Source: Branchiostoma floridae
Lineage: Eukaryota; Chordata; Leptocardii; Amphioxiformes; Branchiostomatidae
DNA: 64,000 bases
Assembly: GCF_000003815.2 (NCBI RefSeq)
Contig: NC_049988.1
Span: 10,704,829 to 10,768,828 of the forward strand
Direction of reading: 5' to 3'
Shown piece after piece: positions 11,373-20,736 of this stretch. Within the stretch, counting starts at the first letter, position 1. The number at the start of each line of letters is the position of its first letter. The notes below the pieces were generated by a model. That model ran no database searches and was not told where the DNA came from. It worked only from the letters and a program-made list of their open reading frames with translations. A program made the translations under genes and the position numbers.

Positions 11373-13302
11373 GTTAAAAACGAATACAGGTCGTTTCGTT
11401 ACATGGTCTTTTCGTTACAAGTCATTTCGTTACATCATGAAGTCATTTCGTTACACTATGATTAGTCATTTCGTTACATCACGAAGTCATTTCGTTACAT
11501 CACGAAGTCATTTCGTTACAGATTAATATCAGGCCGTTATAGTACTTCTTACTACAAATGTATTACTTTTCGTGGTAACAAAAAGCCGGGACTCAAAATT
11601 CAATTTCTTTTTCTTGTTTTTCGGCAGATATTGAACGCCGCTAAGCGCTGGAGTCCCTGACGGGCCACGCTGCATGTCGGCTTGAACGGTCATCTGAACC
11701 AAGGAGAGATTACACATAATATATCTGTTATGTAGTAACTTGATCATTTATCATACATGCTGTGATGTGTACAATAAATCACGATTAGATGCCTTTAGTA
11801 TCGTTGATATACAGCGCGCGCAGTAAAGACCTATTGTTGTTTAATAGACCGGCGGGCACGCACTTTCGTAGGCTTCGGGTCCGTTCGGCGCCGACAAAAT
11901 GCCTATAAAACGATATCCAATACCCCTTCAAGGAAAAAAATTCAGGCTTATATCTTTCCTTACCATTTTTTTCTTACTAAACACTACCCATGCGCCAGTT
12001 TAAACGGAGAAAATATAATGTTTCCGTACATTTCCTAGAACACACACGAATATTTTCTTATGCCGACAACTGATGCTAGACCGTCATGCATTGCATGACG
12101 CAAGGGTTCATTGTCCTCCTTCCCCCGCACGTACGTAGTACTGTAATAGTGAATACCGTAATAGTATACAGGACAAAGGTCGGTGGGGAACACAAATGGT
12201 ACAATAGTCTTGTTGTGTATTTCTGACTGAATATAAATATGAAAGATTCAATGCAAAGTCGGGTCAAGATACATTACCTGAGTAGTACTCGTATTGGTCT
12301 TTACAAATACAAGGAAGGCTATGGAATTTGTAACAGCAATAGGTTTACAACAATAAATAAAGCGGGGAATTTTCATGACTCACGGTAAGCGGTGTTGTGT
12401 TTGCCACGTTTTTATGATGCCAAAAATAAGACGTTAGTTTCATAGTTCTGAGTTTAATATAGAACTACTGTAAATATGGGAGAGATAAACTCTTCACCTT
12501 CTTGTGTACAACTTGTGTCCACAAATTACGCTGAAAGTTTCAAACTTAGCGCCGTCTTTCACGCTGAATATAATTCAAAATGGCGCCCGCGCCGCTTGTT
12601 TTGGCGTGGGTTATGCCGTCAGCCTGTGCGGCAAATGTGATTGCGACATAGGAGAAGTTCTTCTACCTCTACATTGTATGGACAGAAACCTATGGACAGT
12701 TTGTGCCAGTTTAGAAGGAGAAAATATAATGTTTCCGTACATTTCCTACAACCAATGGCTATGCCGTCAGCTTGCAATCGCTGTGCATGCTGGGATAGCC
12801 GACCCAGTCGGGCCGCCATCTTGGATCGGAGCCGAGCCGAGCCGCAAATTATTCCCCGACTTACCTTTCCCGAAATTCGCATTTCCCCGGTAAAAACTTA
12901 ATCGAATACCCTTTCTAGAAGATATAGAAACATTGAATAGTGTTAGTAGAGAGATATGAGAAACAGGGACGTGTTAGGGATGAATGATATGTGTCTATTG
13001 GTATCACTGAACGGAACAAAACCGAACGATAAAAAACAAACAATAACCAAAACCAAACGTAAAATTGAGTGTCCTGTTACGTCTCTAATGTCAACCAAGG
13101 AAGATCAACCTGAAAAAGATAACAGGAAAACACTTATAGCGTTTAACATGCGACCAAGATAGGATAATAATCAAGTGTAACGAAATGACCTTCCCATGTG
13201 TAACGAAATGACCTTCCCATGTGTAACGAAATGACTTCGTATGTAACGAATCGACTGTAACGAAAAGGCGATGTAACGAAACGACCGGTTACCGTTAAAA
13301 AC
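11373..13302. mobile_element. Foldback/MULE-like DNA element with 9-bp target duplication
   Basis: The element occupies 11382-13293 and is flanked by the same 9 bases, GTTAAAAAC, at 11373-11381 and 13294-13302. Both ends carry a shared GTCGTTTCGTTACAT in inverted orientation, followed by arrays of the 14-mer TCATTTCGTTACAT (11390-11521) and its reverse complement (13173-13288). Tandem subterminal repeats in inverted ends plus a 9-bp duplication are the pattern of foldback or Mutator-like non-autonomous elements. The interior holds a duplicated segment (AATATAATGTTTCCGTACAT at about 12012 and 12723) and no recognisable transposase. Confidence 0.7.
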
Positions 13303-13699
13303 AACTCAAGCCAATTGTCTATCTATGCTTTAATAACACCTGATTATTGGGTTCTCACAACAAGATTAAAGTACTAAGGGACCTTGTTGGCTAGGTTACA
13401 AATACAATTTGCCATAAGTCCATATAAGTTCCATTTTTCAATCCTGGTCAAACAAAAGCACAGCTGGTTTAACTGTTCCTTAGCAATCTTCTTACAGTGT
13501 TACACCATGGTTACAGTCTCTTTATTGTGAATTTCAGAAGGTAAATAGATTACATGTGCCAAAGGTGTTGCCACATAATTCCCAGGAAGATTATCTGATT
13601 GCAACCAATACAAACAATCTTCTCTCTAGATCTGCTTCAGTGACACTGATCCAAGGCAAGAGCAGAAACATGAGGGTGGGGCCCTGTAACCATATGGTA
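13303..13699. other. Spacer with no supported gene
   Basis: Unannotated sequence between two DNA transposons; no motif or exon was recognised. Confidence 0.35.
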
Positions 13700-13701
13700 T
13701 A

Positions 13702-14279
13702 CGAGGGGCGTTCAAGAAGTAATCCACCTGACCCATTTGCCAAAGGAGGAGATTAATGAAACTTGGTGCAGTTATTAGTCTTTCTCTTCATAGGAATCAC
13801 CCAGAGTTATGCATTTCTACCATCGTTTGATGCAGCTCTGTACACCGTTTTTGTAGGACGCCCCAGGTTGGTCCTGCAACAGATGCCTCATCAATGGCAG
13901 AAGAGGGACGACCAGGTCTGGGAGCTGTTTCCACAGACTTCCGGCCATGTTTGAATTCACAATGCCAGCGTTTTACAAGGTCATATGATGGGGAATCATC
14001 ACCATAAGTTTCTTTTATTTCATCAAAAGTCTCATTTGGTATGCGTCCTTTCAAATACAAAAACCGGATCACTGCGCGACACTCAACTGGCTCCATTTCA
14101 CACCTGGTCCATTTCACACCTGACTCAGTTCAAACACCTTTAAATCAAAAACCAAAATTAGTTCAGAGCTGTTTTTTGCACCATAACCCATAGAGATATG
14201 AATCATTACATATACAAAATTTCATCTAGATCAGACAACTGGAAGTGGGTCAGGTGGATTACTTCTTGAACGCCCCTCG
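13702..14279 (-). mobile_element. Internally deleted mariner-type transposon
   Basis: A 578-bp element with inverted ends beginning CGAGGGGCGTTCAAGAAGTA (about 36 bp, near perfect) and TA on both sides (13700-13701 and 14280-14281). The minus-strand frame at 13797-14117 starts with the N-terminal helix-turn-helix of mariner transposases (MEPVECRAVIRFLYLKGR, later VKRWHCEFKHGR and APRPGRPSSAIDE). Directly after that it continues with residues resembling the extreme C-terminus (LQKRCTEL), then stops. The catalytic DDD/E core is therefore missing. This is a non-autonomous deletion derivative that could only be mobilised in trans. Confidence 0.85.
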
Positions 14280-14281
14280 TA

Positions 14282-15160
14282 ACACATTTGCACCACATTT
14301 GATTGGGACTGGGTTATTTCTGCTTCAGGAACTAGTTAGCAAGGTAAAATGTATGTCATCTGTTTCTCCAGAAAACATGGTTTAGGTCTAAATGGCATCT
14401 TAGAAGCCTACCATAGTCTTTCTAAGTGTCCATTCTTTCCTCTGAAGTTGACTTCTTAAAATTCCCTGGCTGCCTCTGGGTTTTAGTTAGTCTTCGTCTT
14501 TAGTTCTAGATCTATTCTACACAACACTTCCCTGTGTGGGCCTTTACTGTAGTTCTCGAATGGTGTGTGCTTTTCACATGATCACACAAAGTATCCTACA
14601 ACAAAGCATATTGGAATGTCCTTACTCATGATGTATTTGTGGTAAAGCCGAGAAATACTTGATAACTTTAGCAAGACTGTACAGCTTTTAATCTTGCATT
14701 CTTACTTCACTGGCAACATTTAGATGGTGCAACTAATCTACATGTGATCATCATAAGATTATGAGAATATGACATATTTGGTTTTTTAAGGTCAGAGTCA
14801 GACCAAAATGGATCAAGGGGGAAAATGTATCATGTCTCAGAATTGTGTTTGTACTTTTTTTCCAATTTGATCTAAAATGCTTTTGACAAATTTGAGTTAT
14901 ACATTTTTTGTCAGTAATCTTCAGCATTTGTTGCCATGACAACTCTTTGTGCAGGATTTTTTTTAAAGCCATCCCTCTCCCCTTCATGATGGACTGTCCC
15001 ATGGGAGGGTTGACTGCCAACATTAGGTTTACTTGAGAACAAGATAAACAAATAGTCCTGTTAAATAAACTAAAAGGCTGTTTGATTGAAACAAACCAGT
15101 TCAATTGTGCTGTCATTTAACTTGGATACAGGCAATACAAAGGGGGTGATATAAAACAAT
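14282..15160. other. Spacer with no supported gene
   Basis: There is no recognisable exon, RNA gene or complete transposon. The minus-strand frame at 14751-15116 has no family motifs. Confidence 0.35.
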
Positions 15161-15162
15161 TT

Positions 15163-15363
15163 GTGGTGCATTGGTACACCCGATCCCTCGATCTCGGAAG
15201 TTAAGCAACGCGCAGTCTGGATAGTGCTTGGATGGGGGACCAACCAAGGACGTCCGGATTGCTGTAGCCTCACGAAGTTTTCCACGAAATCGTCTTCCGG
15301 GAGGGACGTAAAACGGGGGTCCCGTGCTCGAGGAGGTGCCTCGACCATGTTGAACAGCCTCAT
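15163..15363 (+). repeat. 5S rRNA-derived SINE
   Basis: The first 110 bases follow 5S rRNA: CCCGATCCCTCGATCTCGGA, AAGTTAAGCAA (box A region), then TGCTTGGATGGGGGACCAAC (box C region) and GATTGCTGTAGCCTC at the 3' end of the 5S part. Box A is degraded and many bases differ from animal 5S rRNA, so this is not a functional 5S gene. It continues into a SINE body with GGGAGGGACGTAAAACGGGG, then GTCCCGTGCTCGAGGAGGTG, which is shared with 4300-4440. The arrangement matches the 5S-headed (SINE3/Deu-type) class known from chordates. Confidence 0.75.
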
Positions 15364-15409
15364 TACTCATACTTTGGGTACCTACTGGCTGGCAAAATAC
15401 ACCAGATGA

Positions 15410-15960
15410 TTATTTATCCATTCATCTTTCTTGTGATAAGGAAAATATTAATAACACAGTTCATAGTGATCAAACATTTCCAACTTAAGTCCATGTTGTA
15501 AAAATGTTCCAAATGCAACAACACCAATACATAATACTGGTCAAAGGCCATTCAATTTCCTTGCTTTTACAATGCAGCACTGTAAATAGCCCAAATACTG
15601 ATATTGATTCCTCTTTATTTGACCACTACATAGTAAATTCTACACAGCCTTGTTCAGGGTCAGAGAAATTGTCCAGAAGATTTCCCCAGACTGAACTAAA
15701 TAACCGTACAGGGTCCATCATGCACCTAACAGTTTTATCGGAGAGGGTTCATTCCCCTTTCTGTCTTCTGAGGTGCCGTCATCACGTGAAGAACAACCAA
15801 CGCTGTCTTTTGACGTGAAGGCACGTCACATGTCTTAATTATTAAGCATAACGGCGCTTAAGTGCACGTATGGCACATGCCACAAGAAAACCAACATTTT
15901 CTACATTTATCACCATCGTATGAGCCGTCTTGTCGACTTGAACATAAGCAATGGGGAATG
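15410..15960. other. Spacer with no supported gene
   Basis: Downstream side of the ceramide synthase first exon on the minus strand, that is, part of its first intron if the local order is right. No exon is recognised. Confidence 0.35.
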
Positions 15961-16046
15961 TTTTAGAAGAGAGGTGATCAAACACTCTCAAAACGTGGGG
16001 GGCGCACCCCCGGGGTGGGGTGGGGCCCCTCCCCGTGCAAACTTAC

Positions 16047-16219
16047 CGCTCGAAAATCAGACGAATAATGAGCAGGACGACTGCATAACCCACGGAGACG
16101 TACAGCTGCGTGGTCTGGGGGTACTGCACCTCGTCTGTGTTGCGGAGATCCGCCCAGGTAACGTTTGGAGGGAGCCAAAAACGCTCGTTCCAAAACCACG
16201 AGTACTGGTAAGCCACCAT
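16047..16219 (-). CDS. Ceramide synthase (CerS/LASS family), exon 1
   Basis: The ATG at 16219-16217 lies in a good context (CCAAGATGG) and opens 57 codons plus 2 nt, closed by a strong donor (GAGCG then GTAAGT). The peptide starts MVAYQYSWFWNERFWLPPNV and goes on TWADLRNTDEVQYPQ, then a hydrophobic helix (YVSVGYAVVLLIIRLIFER). This is the N-terminus of ceramide synthases: the W-ERFWLP-NxTWADL block with its N-glycosylation site (NVT), followed by the first membrane segment. These enzymes acylate sphinganine in the ER membrane. The remaining exons (homeodomain-like and TLC catalytic region) should lie to the left on the minus strand but are not found in 10984-16046, the distance to the gap. 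Confidence 0.85.
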
Positions 16220-16339
16220 CTTGGCGCGATGTGCAGATACCGGAAGTGATCTCAGCTACCCGCGCGCTGATTGGCTGACCTTTCATGATAAGATGTCGTG
16301 GCGCGAAAATATGAAATTGAGCGATCAGTAATATTTACC

Positions 16340-16810
16340 CCAGGTGTGTCTAAGCATTTGCAACGGACCTTATGAAACTCGTACGAATCTTATGTGATAC
16401 GCACGAATCACTATGCAAAAACGTGCGAACCTTATTTGATACACACAAATCCATCATCCTCATCTGGCGGGCGGGGTAAGGCGATGCACAACGTCTTTCC
16501 ATATATAATAGGACTCGATCTTTCTTACGCACGAATTACTATGTCACACGCAGGAATCTTATGTTAATCTTAATGGGTTCAATGTTAACTTTGAATTAAA
16601 GTTGTTAAATTTCTAGATCATTTACCCCATATGAAATGACTGGTTCCTCCCTTGTCAGGCCCTTAACTCTGTGTGAAATGGATGGTCTCTTCTTTCCACA
16701 CCCTTATCCCCCTGTGAAATGGATGATCCCCTGTTCTTAGATACTTAACCCTATGTGAAATGGCTGGTCCCTCCCTTACCTGGCCCTGCGTGAAATGGAT
16801 GGGCTTTCCC
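16340..16810. repeat. Two degenerate short tandem-repeat tracts
   Basis: At 16365-16565 a motif like ACGCACGAATCTTATGTGAT recurs about four times. At 16625-16805 a motif like GTGAAATGGATGGTC(T/C)CT recurs about five times, roughly every 45-60 bases. Both are divergent and lie upstream of the ceramide synthase start. Confidence 0.5.
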
Positions 16811-16882
16811 TCCCGTAGGAGATAATTAAATGATATTATTCATGCAAATGAGGACCTTATTTACAATGACAAGTAAAATCAA

Positions 16883-17094
16883 TACTGTAAATGCAGAAAT
16901 GTTCGCGGTGGATTAATGTTCGCGGTTTTCGCGGTGACCGCTTCACCGCGAATTTAAAACCACCGCGAACATTTTTCTATAATGATATTAGATTGCAGTA
17001 TATGGTGTTACCGCGAACTTAAATCCACCGCGAAAAGTCCTTTTTCCCGCTACCGCGAAATTAAATCCCCGCGAACTTAAAAACATTTACAGTA
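16883..17094. mobile_element. MITE with TACTGTAAATG ends
   Basis: A 212-bp element with terminal inverted repeats TACTGTAAATG (16883-16893) and CATTTACAGTA (17084-17094), the outer TA being the likely target duplication. The interior is made of forward and reverse copies of TTCGCGGT and ACCGCGAA, so it can fold into an extended hairpin. It has no coding capacity. Confidence 0.8.
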
Positions 17095-17391
17095 ATCAGT
17101 TGTAAATCATTTGGTTAAGGTATAGGGCCGTGGAAATGTTCATAATATTTTCTTCTGCTCTTTCAAAACATAGATCACAGTGAATAAACAACTGTTCAAG
17201 CACATAAACAAATTTTCCGGTTAACGGTCGATAAGTTAGATTACTTAGAATATCACATTTGCACCATGCATCTGATACGTAAAAATCAAAATCATGTAAA
17301 TGAATGACACAACGCAATCAGTACATAGATGAAGTTTGCTGGAAAAACTCTGTTCAGTACATCTCATTGCTTGCAAGCACAAAAAATAATA

Positions 17392-19552
17392 TCAGCCTGA
17401 AAACCGGAGATGACTGTATGCTTGTATCATATCTTGCAACTTGAGGAGAGAAATCGGCAAGGACCCGTCACGAACTACGCCACCACACTTCCCAGGAGCA
17501 CTTGCGAGGAGGATCCCCACAGCAACCCCTATCGTGACTCCGCCTGCGAGGTGTAGCCAAGAAAACCCCGACTTTGATGCCTCCTTGACGTTTTTGCCAC
17601 GTACCTTCTTTTCTATGTAATACAAAATTGGGTGGTTCCCACTGGCAGCAGAGGGGTGGTTTTGGCCAGAAGGGGAGGGGTAGGGAGTGTGGCCACACGC
17701 CTCACAACAGTCCGAGGAGGGTTGATGGGAATTAACCACCACAGTTTGTCCGTTGTCTCCACCAGGAAAGAAGTTATAGGGATTGAGTAAGATATTTCCT
17801 GAAAGAAAGAGAAAGGATACTATACAACATGGACACAATAAATCACAGCAAGGATAGGAGAAAGTGTAAATGATAGTACACATTACACAACTGAAAGATA
17901 TACCTGTTACAAGCGCGTTAATACATTACACAGAATTTACAAATCAGCAATAAAACCTATAACGTCTTGTCCGTATAACTTATAGATTCAAGAAATAGCA
18001 AAGGAGCGTGATGAACTACGGAGAGCAAAGTTACAAAAAAGGCCACCGACTGTCGACATGTATGTGTGTCAACATGTGCGATATCGATAAAGTCCACCAA
18101 AACCGCCATGCTGAAACTAAGGTTGAATCCTAGTAAAACACCCCAGTTGATGGCATTCAGCACCAAGGAAAGACCTGTTGCCTAAGTACTATAGTCAGCA
18201 CCAAGGACAGCATAGTTATATGTTGCCGTCATTCGGCACCATTGATAGTGTTGTTTGGTAGTGAGTGGACGATATTCAGTAGCAGATGCAGGGTTCTCTC
18301 CCTCTCTTTCTCTGTGCGTGTTAGAATGTGTGTTCGTGTGTTCACGTGATTGTGTATGTGTGCGCGCGCGTGCGTCTGTGTGTGTGTGTCACTGTGTGAC
18401 TGCGTGTGTGCGCTTGCGTGCTTGATATAGCCGTACCCATGGAATCCGCCGTTTCAAACCTCGACAGACGCATGCTGGTTCTTTCCCTGACGGCAGGACT
18501 GGAGAACGGCAGAAGTTCAATGACCTTTCTCATGGCGACGAAGCATTGGTGGAAATGGTCCTCGGTGATCCACTCATTCATGATGGGATGGCCCCACTTG
18601 TTTCGGACTTTCGAGCGTAGTTCCTGCATAGGTAAACAAGTGACCATGGGAAAATTAGGTAACTTTAACATTGCGCTTTGCCTTTTTTGTTTAAAGAAAT
18701 TGAGAGCATGGGGTCCAGCCTAATTTTGATTTGGTCGCTCCCCAAAGGTCCGCTTCCGTTGAAATGTTCTTAACATCATTGTTTGAGAGAAGATCATGAG
18801 ACACTGACTTGCTAATATCACTTTTCGTATTCAACTATAGCCTGCAACTTTAGGTCAAAGGCATTTTCGTTAAATTCGCTCCCTGCATGTTCACAAAGCC
18901 TAAAAGCATTTCTGTCAAATCTGCTACCCTCTAGCCTACTGCTTCCCTCATTTCCTACCGTTGCTGCGTCCTTCAGCTGACGTTCAAAGACGGTTTTGCT
19001 GCAGAGCTGCTCTATAGCCTCAGAAATGTCCATACAGCCGTACGGTACGGGGTGTCCCGCTTCAGTCCGCAGGGCCTGGCAGATCGCCGGGTGGACGATT
19101 TTGTGGAGAGCCATCCCGACCAGCAACCACCTCTTCTCGGCGACTGTAAATTCTTTGTGTGGCAAGGAAAAGAGAACGTCGTAGTCGCAGATACAAAATT
19201 TCAAACATGTGATGCTGAACAAATGTTACAGTGATGGAATATAAAGAATCAGTGCCATACAGGTATTTTCATTCGTCTTCTATGTTTGCAGCCTGACTAA
19301 AATCGCGCTCCTACCGGCCGGCTTTACAGCCGCCGGGTCATTAACCCAGCCAGCGAGAGACAGGCTATTATGTTCGTTCAGTCGATCGTACGGAAAACAA
19401 TGTAATAAAAACTATGTACCTTCTCCATTAATGTTTACCCAATAGCATTCCTTCTACCGGAATTCGCATCGGAAGAACAGTCACATGGAGGTGTAACTAT
19501 CACATACAGAAAAGAAAGAGTAACGTTACAACTTACTTTCCATTGTCTTCAT
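17392..19552 (-). CDS. Membrane-anchored protein with DZIP3-like HEPN domain (4 exons)
   Basis: Predicted exons: 19552-19537 (MKTME), 19152 to about 18836, 18623-18437 and 17798-17392 (TGA stop), giving about 308 residues. Exon 1 ends at AA/GTAAGT; exon 2 follows a long pyrimidine tract, and the join reads MKTMEKFTVAEKRWLLVGMA in frame. The exon 2 donor (ATA/GTTGAA) is weak and is the least certain boundary; the other joins keep phase. The EKRWLLVGMALHKIVHPA start and the ELRSKVRNKWGHPIMNEW segment match a large invertebrate family related to the HEPN domain of DZIP3. R118-x4-H123 (RNKWGH) fits the HEPN Rx4-6H signature. Residues about 252-276 form one hydrophobic helix (WLHLAGGVTIGVAVGILLAS), suggesting a tail-anchored protein. 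The family function is unknown; some HEPN proteins are RNases, and that is not shown here. Confidence 0.7.
18340..18420. repeat. GT-rich microsatellite in the HEPN gene intron
   Basis: TG/CG dinucleotide-rich tract immediately downstream of the donor of exon 3 (18437, minus strand), containing GTGTGTGTGTGTCACTGTGT. Confidence 0.7.
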
Positions 19553-20190
19553 TGTAAGTAAAGTAGATTTTCACAGAAAAGTTTTACAACGCTGATCGCG
19601 AAGACTCGCTGAAGCGACATAGCTGAAACTTCAAATCTCTGATATAGTTTTTTTGTAAAGATGTAATACGTATCACGTTACCATAACTCCATGTTTCTCT
19701 GTTTACCTTCGACTTCTGAATGCCGTGTATATCGAACGCGAAGGATAACGTTGTAGAACAAATAAACAAATACGGCAGTGTAGGATATGATAATATTTTC
19801 CTTACAAATTAATTTGTATACATGTTACTCCAAGAGTGGCATTTACTTTTTAGCTTTACAATTTACTCGCAAATAAAGATGCGGCAAATGAAAAGGGGCA
19901 ATCGTCTCAAATTTCGCTGGACATTGTTGTTGCACTATTATCAGTTCTGTCAGAGGGCGCTGCTGTACTAGTACCACCTGTTACCCGACTTCCGGGTTGA
20001 ACCTCGTTCTGGACCATTACGCATGCGCCGTAAAGAACTACATCACCGCTTGGAAGAGACGTGAACAGATGGTCTACAAAACCCAGAGTTTTAAGCCTTT
20101 TATATCGAATTTCTGTCCTAAAACAACATCTAACCGACGTCCAGACATTTCCAAAGGTTGTCGCGTGATAGCTACATCCCTAACAAGGTA
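19553..20190. promoter_or_regulatory. Divergent intergenic region between HEPN gene and RUNDC1
   Basis: The HEPN gene starts at 19552 on the minus strand and RUNDC1 is transcribed to the right. A likely 5' untranslated exon of RUNDC1 ends at the donor ACAAG/GTAGG (about 20189). The spacer is therefore only a few hundred bases long and may be a shared bidirectional promoter. No TATA box was assigned. This is inference from gene arrangement. Confidence 0.35.
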
Positions 20191-20736
20191 GGAAACTTAT
20201 TTTTCGTCTAGAAACGAAGGGGTTATGGTAGGTTGTTATTTTTCTCATTTACTGCCACGACCACCTGCTACAGAAAATATATCCGGGATTTCCGACACTT
20301 GGCAGAGAAGTGCGGCCGTCTGTTTGTGTTTGTGTGGATTTTGTAAATACAAGGGACGTAGACGGGCTCTTTAGATGTAACTGCGAGTAATATGTTGATT
20401 AACACAACCGCAGTATTCAAGCGAAGGCTTGATTTCAAATTCTAGTTTGAATGTGGGCGTTTCCAACGTACAGTCTGCATAACTACCATTTCTGCGGGTT
20501 TCCAAGGAAAAAAGAAATTAGAAAAGCCTCCCCAAATATGGTTAAACCTGCAATCGGGTTATCTCCAATTCTGCCTTCTACTTGTTTCCTTTCAAATTTT
20601 CTACCTGCATTTTTCACCCTCCACTCCTGCATGGTCGTTTCTGACACACCTCTCTACAGTTTTGTTCAAGCAATGCTTTTATCAAAATGATTTAAAGCTT
20701 CTTGGTAAAAGTTTTCTTCTGTTTCCAGGAGCCAAG

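Noticed and set aside
11380-11525. CRISPR-like short repeats
   Set aside because: The 14-mer repeats have almost no spacers and recur in inverted form at 13173-13288 as transposon ends.
12504-12901. Overlapping frames of 129, 87 and 86 codons
   Set aside because: They lie inside the foldback element, with no family motif or splice evidence.
15165-15272. Possible 5S rRNA gene
   Set aside because: It is clearly 5S-related, but the start is missing, box A is degraded, many bases differ, and it is fused to a SINE body.
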